NCBI GenBank assembly: GCA_027052485.1
Contig: JALUFA010000029.1
Span: forward strand, 1-5,851
Direction of reading: 5' to 3'
From: Hydrogenothermaceae bacterium
GTDB taxonomy: Bacteria; Aquificota; Aquificia; Aquificales; Hydrogenothermaceae
Length of the DNA stretch: 5,851 nt
Below, one piece after another: positions 1 to 5,823 of the stretch. The position numbers and the translations under genes were made by a program. Each line of letters starts with the position of its first letter. Within the stretch, counting starts at the first letter, position 1. Under the pieces are notes generated by a model. That model saw only the letters and a program-made list of their open reading frames with translations, searched no databases and was not told the origin of the DNA.

Positions 1-826
1 TATAAAAGCAAGTACCGATTTAAAAGAAGTAGCTAAAAGTTCAGATTTAATAGTAGTAGCTATGCCATCACAAGCTATAAGGCAAGTTCTAAACCAGGTA
101 GATAAATCTTACGTTAAAGGCAAAGATATTATAACCGCCTCAAAGGGAATAGAGGTTGAAACGTTAAAACTAACATCTCAGGTGATAAAGGAAGTACTAC
201 AAACTCCAGAAGAAAATATTTTTGTTCTGTCTGGACCATCTTTTGCCAAAGAGGTCGCAGCAGGTTTACCTACGGCTATAACCCTTGCCGGTGATTTAAA
301 AAAGGCAGAGTTCTTACAGGAAAAACTTATGACAGACAGTTTTCGCATTTACATAAGCGATGATAAAGCTGGAGCTGAGCTTGGAGGAGCGGTAAAAAAC
401 GTGATAGCCATAGCCACCGGTGTTAGTGATGGCCTTGGTCTTGGGAATAACGCAAGAGCCAGTCTCATAACAAGGGGTCTTCATGAGATTAGCCGACTTA
501 CAAATGTCTATGGAGGAAAAAAAGAAACCCTGTACGGCCTTTCTGGAATGGGGGATTTGGTCTTAACTGCAACAGGAAATCTATCCAGAAACAGAACGTT
601 TGGTTATCTATTAGGAAAAGGCCTATCTGTTAAGCAGGCTCTTAAAGAGGTAGGTCAGGTAGTTGAAGGCTACAAGACCGCAAAAGCTCTGAAACAGATA
701 TCCCAAAAGTATAACCTTGAGCTTCCAATATCAGAGGCAGTTTACAAGCTTCTGTATGAAGGTTTACCTGTAGTGCAGGCTGTAAAGATGCTAATGGAGA
801 GACAACCCAAAAGAGAGTTTGATTAG
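1..826 (+). CDS. gpsA: NAD(P)H-dependent glycerol-3-phosphate dehydrogenase, 5'-truncated by window edge
   Basis: Cytosolic enzyme that reduces dihydroxyacetone phosphate to sn-glycerol 3-phosphate, the backbone precursor of ester phospholipids. The reading frame is open from base 2 with no stop before the ATG at 62. The upstream codons read IKASTDLKEVAKSSDLIVVA, which runs straight into MPSQAIR as in GpsA, so the ATG at 62 is internal. About 274 codons are visible against a usual length near 330, so roughly 50-60 N-terminal residues with the GxGxxG dinucleotide-binding loop are missing. Family motifs, numbered from the Met at 62, are SKGIE (27-31), LSGPSFAKEVAAGLPTAI (56-73), GGAVKNVIAIATG (108-120; Lys112 is the expected catalytic lysine), NARASLITRG (130-139), GLSGMGDLVLT (159-169), SRNRTFG (175-181) and VVEGYKTAK (200-208). 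All are intact. Its stop codon (824-826) overlaps the end of the convergent rsmE gene. Family assignment is secure. Confidence 0.96.
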   Translation, partial: IKASTDLKEVAKSSDLIVVAMPSQAIRQVLNQVDKSYVKGKDIITASKGIEVETLKLTSQVIKEVLQTPEENIFVLSGPSFAKEVAAGLPTAITLAGDLKKAEFLQEKLMTDSFRIYISDDKAGAELGGAVKNVIAIATGVSDGLGLGNNARASLITRGLHEISRLTNVYGGKKETLYGLSGMGDLVLTATGNLSRNRTFGYLLGKGLSVKQALKEVGQVVEGYKTAKALKQISQKYNLELPISEAVYKLLYEGLPVVQAVKMLMERQPKREFD

Positions 827-1539
827 GAAAGGGCTAAGTTTAGCTGAGATATACCAGCAATAACCGCCGTTTCCATTGTTAAAATTAGATTCCCCAGTGA
901 GTACGGTTCAAATCCCTTCTGAACCAAAACTGTTGCCTCTTCTTTTGTAAAACCTCCCTCATTGCCGATAATAACATCTGCAGATTTTACATTTAAATTT
1001 TTTTTACATAAATCTTTTAACGTTTTTTCTCTTTCTCGCTCGTAAAAAAATACTTTTAAGTCTCCAGAAGGGGTGATATCTAAAAGACCAATAGGTTCTT
1101 CTACAGAAAGGGGATATAGCCTTTTGCACTGTTTTATAGAGTTTAAAGCTATTTTTCTCCACTTTTCCAGTTTTTTTTCCACATCTTTTTTCTTTAAAGC
1201 AGTACGGCTTATCAGGACAGGAACAAGTTTAGATACTCCTAGTTGTGATAAAGGTTCTATAAGCTCATCAACTTTTGCTGGTCTGTTTGGAATGGCTAGA
1301 TAAAGTGTGATTTCAACCTTTGGCTGAAAAGAATCAGTAGGTAATTTTTCTAATATCTCAGCTTCAATTTTCTTTTTTGATACGCTTCTAACTTTACAAA
1401 GGTAAACATTACCTTTAAGGTCGTTTATCTCTATTATTTCACCAGTTTTTATCCTTTTTACATTAGCGTGTTTGGCTTCCTCTCCTTCGAGAATAGCGGT
1501 ATCATCCTCTACTTTTCCTAAAAAACGGGGGGTAGCCAT
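823..1539 (-). CDS. rsmE: 16S rRNA (uracil(1498)-N3)-methyltransferase RsmE
   Basis: SAM-dependent SPOUT-class methyltransferase that puts m3U at position 1498 of 16S rRNA in the assembled 30S subunit. It has 238 aa, normal for the family. The N-terminal PUA-like domain (about 1-68) carries PRFLG and HANVKRIKTGE (24-34). The trefoil-knot domain (about 75-238) carries EKWRKIALNSIKQCKR (125-140), IIGNEGGF (190-197) and SLGNLILTMETAV (214-226). These match the family signatures IGPEGGF and LGxRILRxETA, but with Asn for Pro and loss of both arginines of the second motif. The ATG abuts the tatA stop codon with zero spacing (TAAATG). The only purine-rich SD-like string lies 17 nt upstream, so translation is probably coupled to tatA. 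The 3' end overlaps gpsA tail-to-tail by 4 bp, with no terminator hairpin visible. Family assignment is firm; the effect of the substitutions is unknown. Confidence 0.93.
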   Translation of the reverse strand: MATPRFLGKVEDDTAILEGEEAKHANVKRIKTGEIIEINDLKGNVYLCKVRSVSKKKIEAEILEKLPTDSFQPKVEITLYLAIPNRPAKVDELIEPLSQLGVSKLVPVLISRTALKKKDVEKKLEKWRKIALNSIKQCKRLYPLSVEEPIGLLDITPSGDLKVFFYEREREKTLKDLCKKNLNVKSADVIIGNEGGFTKEEATVLVQKGFEPYSLGNLILTMETAVIAGISQLNLALS

Positions 1540-1782
1540 TTACGCTTTAGCTTTTTCCTCAGCCTTAGCTTCTACAGTTTCTTTTTTTACTTCAGCTTCT
1601 ATCTCTTTAGGCTTAGCTGTTTCCTCTTCTTTTTTTTCCTCATCTCCGCTTAAAGATGTTTTAAAACTTCTGATACCTTCACCTAAACCTCTTCCTATTT
1701 CAGGTAGTTTTTTTGCTCCAAAGAGTAGTAGTAAAATTCCAAATATGAGTAGAAGTTCAGGAATGCCTATTCCACCAAACAT
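1540..1782 (-). CDS. tatA: Sec-independent (twin-arginine) translocase subunit TatA/E
   Basis: Small inner-membrane protein that oligomerises to form the passage for folded, twin-arginine-signal proteins recruited by TatBC. It has 80 aa, typical for TatA. A short periplasmic start (MFGGIGIPE) leads into a single transmembrane helix (about 7-22, LLLIFGILLLLFG). The hallmark hinge and amphipathic helix follow (FGAKKLPEIGRGLGEGIRSF, 21-40), then a Lys/Glu/Ala-rich cytosolic tail (about 45-80). The FG-x-KLPE and GRxLGEGIRSFK signatures and the Glu at position 9 after the short N-terminus point to TatA/E rather than TatB. A strong Shine-Dalgarno (AGAGGAGG, 1790-1797) sits 7 nt before the ATG. It is first in a probable two-gene unit with rsmE, whose ATG follows the tatA stop directly. 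No tatC is in the window, so its partner must be encoded elsewhere. Confidence 0.95.
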   Translation of the reverse strand: MFGGIGIPELLLIFGILLLLFGAKKLPEIGRGLGEGIRSFKTSLSGDEEKKEEETAKPKEIEAEVKKETVEAKAEEKAKA

Positions 1783-1789
1783 AAAAAAA

Positions 1790-1797
1790 CCTCCTCT
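1790..1797 (-). promoter_or_regulatory. Strong ribosome binding site of tatA
   Basis: AGAGGAGG on the minus strand, followed by seven T residues and the ATG at 1782. It is the strongest SD of the leftward block, fitting the need for many TatA copies per translocase. It may also feed translation of rsmE, which lacks its own good site. Confidence 0.85.
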
Positions 1798-1814
1798 TAT
1801 AACTTAAGGTAAAA

Positions 1815-1823
1815 ATTATAACA
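1815..1823 (-). promoter_or_regulatory. Probable extended -10 promoter for tatA-rsmE
   Basis: The minus strand reads TGTTATAAT, a perfect extended -10 (TGnTATAAT). It lies in the 52-bp gap between the yqiA stop and the tatA start. Expected transcription start is near 1808, giving a leader of about 26 nt that contains the SD. No convincing TTGACA-like -35 is seen 17 nt upstream (that segment lies in the yqiA 3' end), which an extended -10 can compensate for. The 14-mer around it (1812-1825) differs by one base from the one upstream of the hypothetical gene. Promoter activity is inference from sequence. Confidence 0.65.
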
Positions 1824-1827
1824 CGGA

Positions 1828-1846
1828 GAACAGTCTAGACCTGTCC
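1828..1846. repeat. Imperfect palindrome at the yqiA stop / tatA promoter
   Basis: GAACAG (1828-1833) and CTGTCC (1841-1846) are inverted, matching 5 of 6, around the centre TCTAGAC. The dyad covers the yqiA stop codon (1835-1837) and sits just upstream of the tatA -10, about where a -35 would be. It could be a weak operator or a 3'-end hairpin. It lacks an immediate T-run (TTTTT is about 12 nt downstream on the minus strand), so I do not call it a terminator. Confidence 0.3.
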
Positions 1847-2410
1847 TCTATCCTTTAAATCCTGCAAGAGCTCAGGCATGTGGGTGAATCTGTGGTTTCC
1901 ACCTGGAAACATCTTTACGTAAATACCTTTTGGTTCAAAGTATCTTTTTGTTTCGTGGCTATCTAAAAGCTCATCTGCTTCATCAAGATACACGCTAACA
2001 AGCTGAGAAAGCTCTTTTTGTTTTTCCTCAGGAACGTAGTAGTCCTTTAAACTGTTAAGATGCTCTTCTGTAAACACATACTCTTCGTTAGATTTGTAGT
2101 TAATCTGGGGACCTACCTGACTTCTCAATGATGTGTAAGGGTCTGTTGAAGGATTTATTAAAATTGCAGGAACCTTAAATTTATTAGCTAAGTGTAGAGC
2201 ATAAAATCCACCAAGAGATGTCCCGACAAGAAGAAGCTTATCTTTCTCCTTAATAGCATCAACCAGAAATTCAAGAAGTTTCATTGCTTTTTTAGGGTCA
2301 TAGGGAAGAGTAGGAGCTATAACATTTTCATCTCCGAAAAACTCTTTAAGGTGATTAATTTTCTCTCCGTATCCTGCAGAGTTAAATCCGTGTATGTATA
2401 AAACCTTCAC
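1835..2410 (-). CDS. YqiA-like alpha/beta-hydrolase (UPF0227-type esterase)
   Basis: Predicted small cytosolic serine hydrolase. It has 191 aa, matching the compact YqiA family (about 190 aa). Visible landmarks are the oxyanion-side opening YIHGFNS (5-11), the nucleophile elbow GTSLGG (63-68, Ser65), INPSTDPY (85-92, compare NPAVRPF of E. coli YqiA), YLDEADELLD (141-150, acid Asp146 or Asp150) and PGGNHRF (169-175, catalytic His173). The triad therefore looks complete. There is no signal peptide or membrane segment. The start is GTG (2408-2410), supported by AAGGAGG (2415-2421) four bases upstream and by protein alignment, since the family begins right before LYxHGF. The SD overlaps the stop codon of the upstream hypothetical gene, so the two are likely co-translated. 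The E. coli homologue has esterase activity on short acyl esters; the natural substrate is unknown. Confidence 0.87.
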   Translation of the reverse strand: MKVLYIHGFNSAGYGEKINHLKEFFGDENVIAPTLPYDPKKAMKLLEFLVDAIKEKDKLLLVGTSLGGFYALHLANKFKVPAILINPSTDPYTSLRSQVGPQINYKSNEEYVFTEEHLNSLKDYYVPEEKQKELSQLVSVYLDEADELLDSHETKRYFEPKGIYVKMFPGGNHRFTHMPELLQDLKDRGQV

Positions 2411-2414
2411 GTTT

Positions 2415-2421
2415 CCTCCTT
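2415..2421 (-). promoter_or_regulatory. Ribosome binding site deciding the GTG start of the hydrolase gene
   Basis: AAGGAGG on the minus strand, ending 4 nt before GTG (2410). It overlaps the TAA (2422-2420) of the upstream gene, giving TAAGGAGGAAACGTG. A terminating ribosome is thus placed directly on the next gene's start site. Confidence 0.8.
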
Positions 2422-2848
2422 ACTTATAAATATCTTTCAGTACATCATACTCTTGTTTCATAGTTTCAATCACTTTTTTAGTTTTGTTAGCCTTGTTTAT
2501 CCACTGCTGGGTTATAGTGCTGCTCTTAGGAAAATTATCCTCTACTTCTTTGTACTGGGAAATTTTGTAGTCAATAAATGAAATAATCTCATCTAAAAAG
2601 TCCATCATCTTATCCATTTGCTTTGCATAGATAAACAGGTCTTTAAACATCTCTTTTCTCTCTCTAACGGGAACTTCAACACCAACTACCTTTCCAAGCT
2701 TTTGTATGTCCTTTCTTGAGAAGAAAACGCCGCACTTACCAGGTACAGTTAAAAGTTTTAAAATCCTGTCAAACTCGGTTTCTTCCTTAAATTCCTGTAG
2801 ATACTTCAAGTTTGTCATAAATGGATTTGTTTTAAGTTTATCGTCCAT
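2420..2848 (-). CDS. Hypothetical 142-aa helical cytosolic protein
   Basis: I do not recognise a family. The protein is charged and mostly helix-forming: residues 12-34 (NLKYLQEFKEETEFDRILKL), 64-102 (a long Met/Phe/Asp/Lys-rich stretch including KQMDKMMDFLDEIISFI) and 112-141 look like three amphipathic helices. A turn-rich segment lies between the first two (TVPGKCGVFFSRKDI, 34-48), with the only cysteine at 39, followed by GVEVPVRERK. There is no signal peptide, transmembrane helix, metal motif or nucleotide-binding loop. The start at 2848 is supported by a purine-rich GGAGAAGG 8-15 nt upstream and by a probable promoter; Met11 is an alternative. It is followed after 9 nt by the YqiA-like hydrolase, whose SD overlaps its stop codon, so the two form a tight pair. 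It could be a lineage-specific partner of the hydrolase or unrelated. Codon use looks like its neighbours, so it is probably a real gene. Confidence 0.8.
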   Translation of the reverse strand: MDDKLKTNPFMTNLKYLQEFKEETEFDRILKLLTVPGKCGVFFSRKDIQKLGKVVGVEVPVRERKEMFKDLFIYAKQMDKMMDFLDEIISFIDYKISQYKEVEDNFPKSSTITQQWINKANKTKKVIETMKQEYDVLKDIYK

Positions 2849-2885
2849 GGCTATTACCTTCTCCGTTTAGATCTATTTTTTCAAA

Positions 2886-2894
2886 ATTATAGCA
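2886..2894 (-). promoter_or_regulatory. Probable extended -10 promoter for hypothetical gene + YqiA-like hydrolase
   Basis: The minus strand reads TGCTATAAT, a perfect extended -10, in the 49-bp gap right after the polX stop codon (2898-2900). Expected start of transcription is near 2879, leaving a leader of about 31 nt with GGAGAAGG before the ATG. No good -35 hexamer is present. Its 14-base surrounding (2883-2896) matches the tatA promoter at 13 positions. Activity is inferred. Confidence 0.62.
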
Positions 2895-2897
2895 CGC

Positions 2898-4664
2898 TTA
2901 GCTGTTAACTAATACACCGCCAAGTTTTTTTCTCTTTTCATTGACAAACTTTTTCACATCTTCCCAACTTCTAGTATTTAAGATGTTTTCTTTTGTAGCC
3001 CAACCTCTGCGAGCAAGCCATACACCTTGTTTCATATACTCAAAGCTTCCAAGGTTATGGCTATCAGTAGAAATTGTAAGCATAACGCCTTCATCAACGG
3101 CTCTCCTGATCCAGATATCGTCTAAGTCCATTCTAAGAGGTTGCGCGTTTATCTCAAGGGCTGTTCCTGTTTCTTTTGCCTTTTTTATCACCGCTTCTAA
3201 ATCTACAGGATAGCCTTCCCTTATACCTATCAGCCTACCTGTTGGATGGCCTATCACGTTAACGTAAGGGTTTTCCATAGCCTTGAGTATCCTATCTGTG
3301 TTATCCCTGTTAAAGTGTGAGTGCACTGATGCCACTACAAAGTCTAGTTTAGACAGAACATCATCAGAGAAATCTAGAGAACCATCAAGAAGGATGTCAA
3401 CTTCTGACCCAATCTTGATAAAATCAAACCCAAGCATCTGGTTTAACTTTCTAATCTCTTCAATTTCTTTTATAAGCCTTTCCTCATCAAGACCATGAGC
3501 TACCCTTTGGGATTTTGAGTGGTCTGTGATTACAATGTATTCATAGTTATACTTATTTTTCACAAAGTTTGCTATCTCATCTAAACTGTTAAAACCATCA
3601 GACCAGTTAGAATGGACGTGCATATCTCCTTTTATGTCTGAAAGTTCAACGAGTTTTGGAAGTTTTCCTTCTAATGCAGCTTCAACCTCCCCTCTATCCT
3701 CTCTTAGCTCTGGAACAATATAAGGAAGGCCTATAGCGTTGTAAACCTCTTCTTCCGTCTTCCCTGCTATCTTTTCATTTGTATCTACTTTAAAAACGCC
3801 GTACTCATTTAGTTTTAAACCTTTTTCCTTGGCTAGGTTTCTAACTTTTACATTGTGCTGCTTTGAGCCTGTAAAGTACTGTAGTGCAGCACCCCATTCG
3901 TCATCCCTAAATATACGAAGGTCTACCTGTCTTTCCCTTCCAGAGTTTGTTTTTATGATAACACTTGTTTTTTTATCCCCTTTTACGAGAACCTCTTTTA
4001 CTTCAGGTAGATTTGCAAAATAGTCCATTATCTTGTTTCTATCTTCATCCTTCGCGGAAACGAGAATATCAATATCGCCAATAGTTGCTTTTCTTCTTCT
4101 TATACTTCCTGCCACTTCTATTTTATTTACTTCCTTTAGCTGTTTAAGTTGGTCTACAATATGGTTTGCAAGTTCAAGAGCGTGCCACAGTAGCATACGT
4201 TTGTTAGCAATCTCATACATCTTTAACGCTTTTAACATATTCTCAACTTTTTTCTCTCCAAAACCTTTCAGCTTTGCAACTCTTCCATCTTTTAAAGCTT
4301 CTATCAGTTCATCTTTTGTCGTTATTCCAAGTTCTTCAGAAATTCTCTTTAAGGATTTTGCACCAATCCCCGGAAAGTCTATAAGCTCTATAAAGTCCTC
4401 TGGTATCTCCTTCTTTAGTTCTTCATACTTTGAAATTTTCCCAGTTTTTACATACTCTTCTATCTTTGATGCTATTCCACTACCGATGCCTTTTATGTTT
4501 TGAAGTTTACCTTCCTCTATATAATGTCTAATATCTTCAGGCAAGTCTTCTATTATATGGGCTGCTCTCTCATAAGCACGTGCTCTAAACGTCTCACCTT
4601 TGAAATCATAAATGGCTGCCATTTTATAAAATATATCTGCTAGATCTTTATTTATGTTATACAT
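2898..4664 (-). CDS. polX: Bacterial/archaeal-type family X DNA polymerase with C-terminal PHP exonuclease (PolX)
   Basis: DNA repair polymerase that fills short gaps, with a manganese-dependent 3'-5' exonuclease and, in studied homologues, AP-endonuclease activity. It has 588 aa, near the usual 570-590. The N-terminal 8-kDa-like domain (1-85) contains the helix-hairpin-helix IKGIGSGIASKI (57-68). A second HhH is at FPGIGAKSLKRI (97-108) and a third at LKGFGEKKVENML (132-144). The nucleotidyltransferase palm holds VAGSIRRRKATIGDIDILV (184-202), with metal aspartates Asp197 and Asp199, and a third at VDLRI (Asp248). YFTGSKQHN (263-271) follows. The PHP domain (about 345-575) has DMHVHS (347-352), TDHS (380-383), GSEVDIL (419-425), VHSHF (447-451), GHPTGR (472-477) and STDSHNL (532-538). 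All expected metal-binding His/Asp/Glu are present, so both activities look intact. The ATG has AGAGGG 7 nt upstream. It is transcribed divergently from ribD. Confidence 0.95.
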   Translation of the reverse strand: MYNINKDLADIFYKMAAIYDFKGETFRARAYERAAHIIEDLPEDIRHYIEEGKLQNIKGIGSGIASKIEEYVKTGKISKYEELKKEIPEDFIELIDFPGIGAKSLKRISEELGITTKDELIEALKDGRVAKLKGFGEKKVENMLKALKMYEIANKRMLLWHALELANHIVDQLKQLKEVNKIEVAGSIRRRKATIGDIDILVSAKDEDRNKIMDYFANLPEVKEVLVKGDKKTSVIIKTNSGRERQVDLRIFRDDEWGAALQYFTGSKQHNVKVRNLAKEKGLKLNEYGVFKVDTNEKIAGKTEEEVYNAIGLPYIVPELREDRGEVEAALEGKLPKLVELSDIKGDMHVHSNWSDGFNSLDEIANFVKNKYNYEYIVITDHSKSQRVAHGLDEERLIKEIEEIRKLNQMLGFDFIKIGSEVDILLDGSLDFSDDVLSKLDFVVASVHSHFNRDNTDRILKAMENPYVNVIGHPTGRLIGIREGYPVDLEAVIKKAKETGTALEINAQPLRMDLDDIWIRRAVDEGVMLTISTDSHNLGSFEYMKQGVWLARRGWATKENILNTRSWEDVKKFVNEKRKKLGGVLVNS

Positions 4665-4671
4665 ACAAAGA

Positions 4672-4677
4672 CCCTCT
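4672..4677 (-). promoter_or_regulatory. Ribosome binding site of polX
   Basis: AGAGGG on the minus strand, 7 nt before the ATG at 4664. Its upstream edge touches the arm of the 8-bp inverted repeat at 4677-4696, so a leader hairpin would sit against the SD. Confidence 0.7.
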
Positions 4678-4696
4678 AAAGTAAGATTTTACTTTA
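4677..4696. repeat. Perfect 8-bp inverted repeat between polX and ribD
   Basis: TAAAGTAA (4677-4684) and TTACTTTA (4689-4696) are exact inverse complements around a GATT spacer. It lies in the 61-bp divergent gap, next to the polX SD and overlapping the likely -10 area of both genes. It could be a binding site for a dimeric regulator acting on both promoters, or an AU-rich hairpin in the polX leader. It lacks the GC-rich stem and T-run of a terminator. Confidence 0.5.
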
Positions 4697-4699
4697 TAA
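4694..4699. promoter_or_regulatory. Candidate shared -10 (TTATAA) for divergent polX and ribD
   Basis: TTATAA is self-palindromic and is the only -10-like hexamer in a suitable place for both genes. Used rightward it predicts a start near 4706, about 20 nt before the ribD ATG. Used leftward it predicts a start near 4687, about 22 nt before the polX ATG. No clear -35 is visible on either side. This is inference from position and base composition. Confidence 0.35.
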
Positions 4700-4715
4700 G
4701 GTAATCAATATTAAT

Positions 4716-4719
4716 GGAG
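4716..4719 (+). promoter_or_regulatory. Ribosome binding site that decides the ribD start
   Basis: GGAG with a 6-nt spacer to ATG 4726. The upstream in-frame ATG (4714-4716) has only AAGG (4699-4702, AAGGT) 11-12 nt away and itself overlaps this GGAG. The shorter protein is therefore favoured. Confidence 0.65.
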
Positions 4720-4725
4720 CTGACA

Positions 4726-5823
4726 ATGAACGAAGACATAAAGTTTATGAAAGAAGCTATAAATCTAGCAAAAACAAGAAAGGGATTTACCCATCCAAAC
4801 CCAACAGTCGGGGCTGTAATAGTAAAAGATGGAAAGGTTTTAGGCAAAGGAGTACACAAAAAAGCCGGCTTTCCACATGCAGAAAGGGAAGCAATAAAAG
4901 ATGCTTTAGAAAAAGGAAACGATATTAAAGGGGCAACCATGTATATTACACTAGAACCATGCTGCCACTATGGTAGAACGCCTCCCTGCAGTGATGCAAT
5001 TATTGAAAGCGGAATAAAAAAAGTGGTCGTTGCTACATTAGACCCAAATCCATTAGTTGCAGGAAAAGGTTTAGAAAAACTAAAAAAACATGATATTGAA
5101 GTCAAAATGGGATTATTGGAAGAAGAAGCTAAAGAGTTAAATGCAGACTTTTTTACATATATAACAGAGAAAAGACCGTATGTGATACTTAAATGGGCTC
5201 AATCCATAGATGGCAAAATAGCAACATATACAGGAGATTCTAAATGGATAACCAGTGAGGAAAGCCGAAAATCCGTTCATCAGCTAAGAAAAGAAGTATC
5301 GGCAGTTTTAGTGGGTAAAAACACAGCTTTAAAAGACAACCCACAGCTTACAGTTAGACACGTTCAAACTGAAAAACAACCGATAAGAGTACTCATAGAT
5401 AAAAACTTGGATGTTCCTCCAAATTACAACATTTATAATTCTGATGCAAAAACTATAGTTTTCACAAGGAAAAATCCAAAAAACAAACAAACCTTAGAAA
5501 TCTTAAAAAACAAAAAAAATGTTGAAATTATCCAAAAAAAAGTAATAGATAAGAAGATGCCTATCAAAGAAATCTTAGATGAACTCTATAAAAGAGAAGT
5601 TGTTAGTGTACTAGTGGAAGGTGGAGGGACAACGATAGGTAGTTTTTTAAAGGAAAATTTATACGATGAGATAAATGTTTATATTGGAAATGTGATAATA
5701 GGAGAAGGGATAGATAGTGTAAGTGGATTAAAATGTGAATTTTTAAAGCAATGTAAAAGACTAAAATTAGTAGATATAGAGAAAATAGATAATGATGTGA
5801 GATTAAGGTATAGAGGTAAATAA
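4726..5823 (+). CDS. ribD: Bifunctional riboflavin biosynthesis protein RibD (deaminase/reductase)
   Basis: Performs two successive cytosolic steps of riboflavin synthesis: deamination of 2,5-diamino-6-ribosylamino-pyrimidinone 5'-phosphate, then NADPH-dependent reduction of the ribosyl chain. It has 365 aa, normal length. The N-terminal CDA-fold domain (1-145) has THPNPTVGAVIV (22-33), the zinc/catalytic HAE (51-53; His51, Glu53), TLEPCCHYGRTPPC (75-88; zinc Cys79 and Cys88) and DPNPLVAGKG (107-116). The C-terminal reductase domain (about 150-365) has ILKWAQSIDGKIAT (154-167), WITSEESR (174-181), VLVGKNTALKDNPQLT (194-209) and VLVEGGGTTIGSFL (295-308). I place the start at ATG 4726 rather than the in-frame ATG at 4714, because GGAG (4716-4719) lies 6 nt before 4726 and MNEDIKFMKEA fits the family's N-terminus. 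No other rib genes are adjacent. The gene is visibly more A-rich than its neighbours, with two A8 runs at 5512-5541. Its stop codon abuts the 5S rRNA end. Confidence 0.95.
   Translation: MNEDIKFMKEAINLAKTRKGFTHPNPTVGAVIVKDGKVLGKGVHKKAGFPHAEREAIKDALEKGNDIKGATMYITLEPCCHYGRTPPCSDAIIESGIKKVVVATLDPNPLVAGKGLEKLKKHDIEVKMGLLEEEAKELNADFFTYITEKRPYVILKWAQSIDGKIATYTGDSKWITSEESRKSVHQLRKEVSAVLVGKNTALKDNPQLTVRHVQTEKQPIRVLIDKNLDVPPNYNIYNSDAKTIVFTRKNPKNKQTLEILKNKKNVEIIQKKVIDKKMPIKEILDELYKREVVSVLVEGGGTTIGSFLKENLYDEINVYIGNVIIGEGIDSVSGLKCEFLKQCKRLKLVDIEKIDNDVRLRYRGK

Noticed and set aside
62..826. gpsA starting at the ATG at 62 as a complete short gene
   Set aside because: The frame is open back to base 2 and encodes the conserved segment before the PSQA motif, so the gene is truncated by the window, not short.
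833..844. GCTAA-GT-TTAGC inverted repeat just past the gpsA stop, as a terminator
   Set aside because: The stem is 5 bp with a 2-base loop, has no T-run after it on either strand, and lies within the rsmE coding region.
1472..1807. 111-codon plus-strand open frame across tatA/rsmE
   Set aside because: Antisense to tatA and rsmE, both supported by motifs; low-complexity Ser-rich product.
1828..1846. Dyad at the yqiA stop as an intrinsic terminator
   Set aside because: Arms are short with a mismatch, and the T-run is about 12 nt away and belongs to the adjacent -10/leader region. Kept only as a low-confidence repeat.
4033..4503. 156-codon open frame on the plus strand
   Set aside because: It lies wholly antisense to polX, which has full family motifs. 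The translation is Ser/Phe-rich as expected for an antisense shadow and has no RBS.
4689..4940. 83-codon minus-strand open frame at the start of ribD
   Set aside because: Antisense to the conserved RibD deaminase domain, with no supporting RBS or motif.
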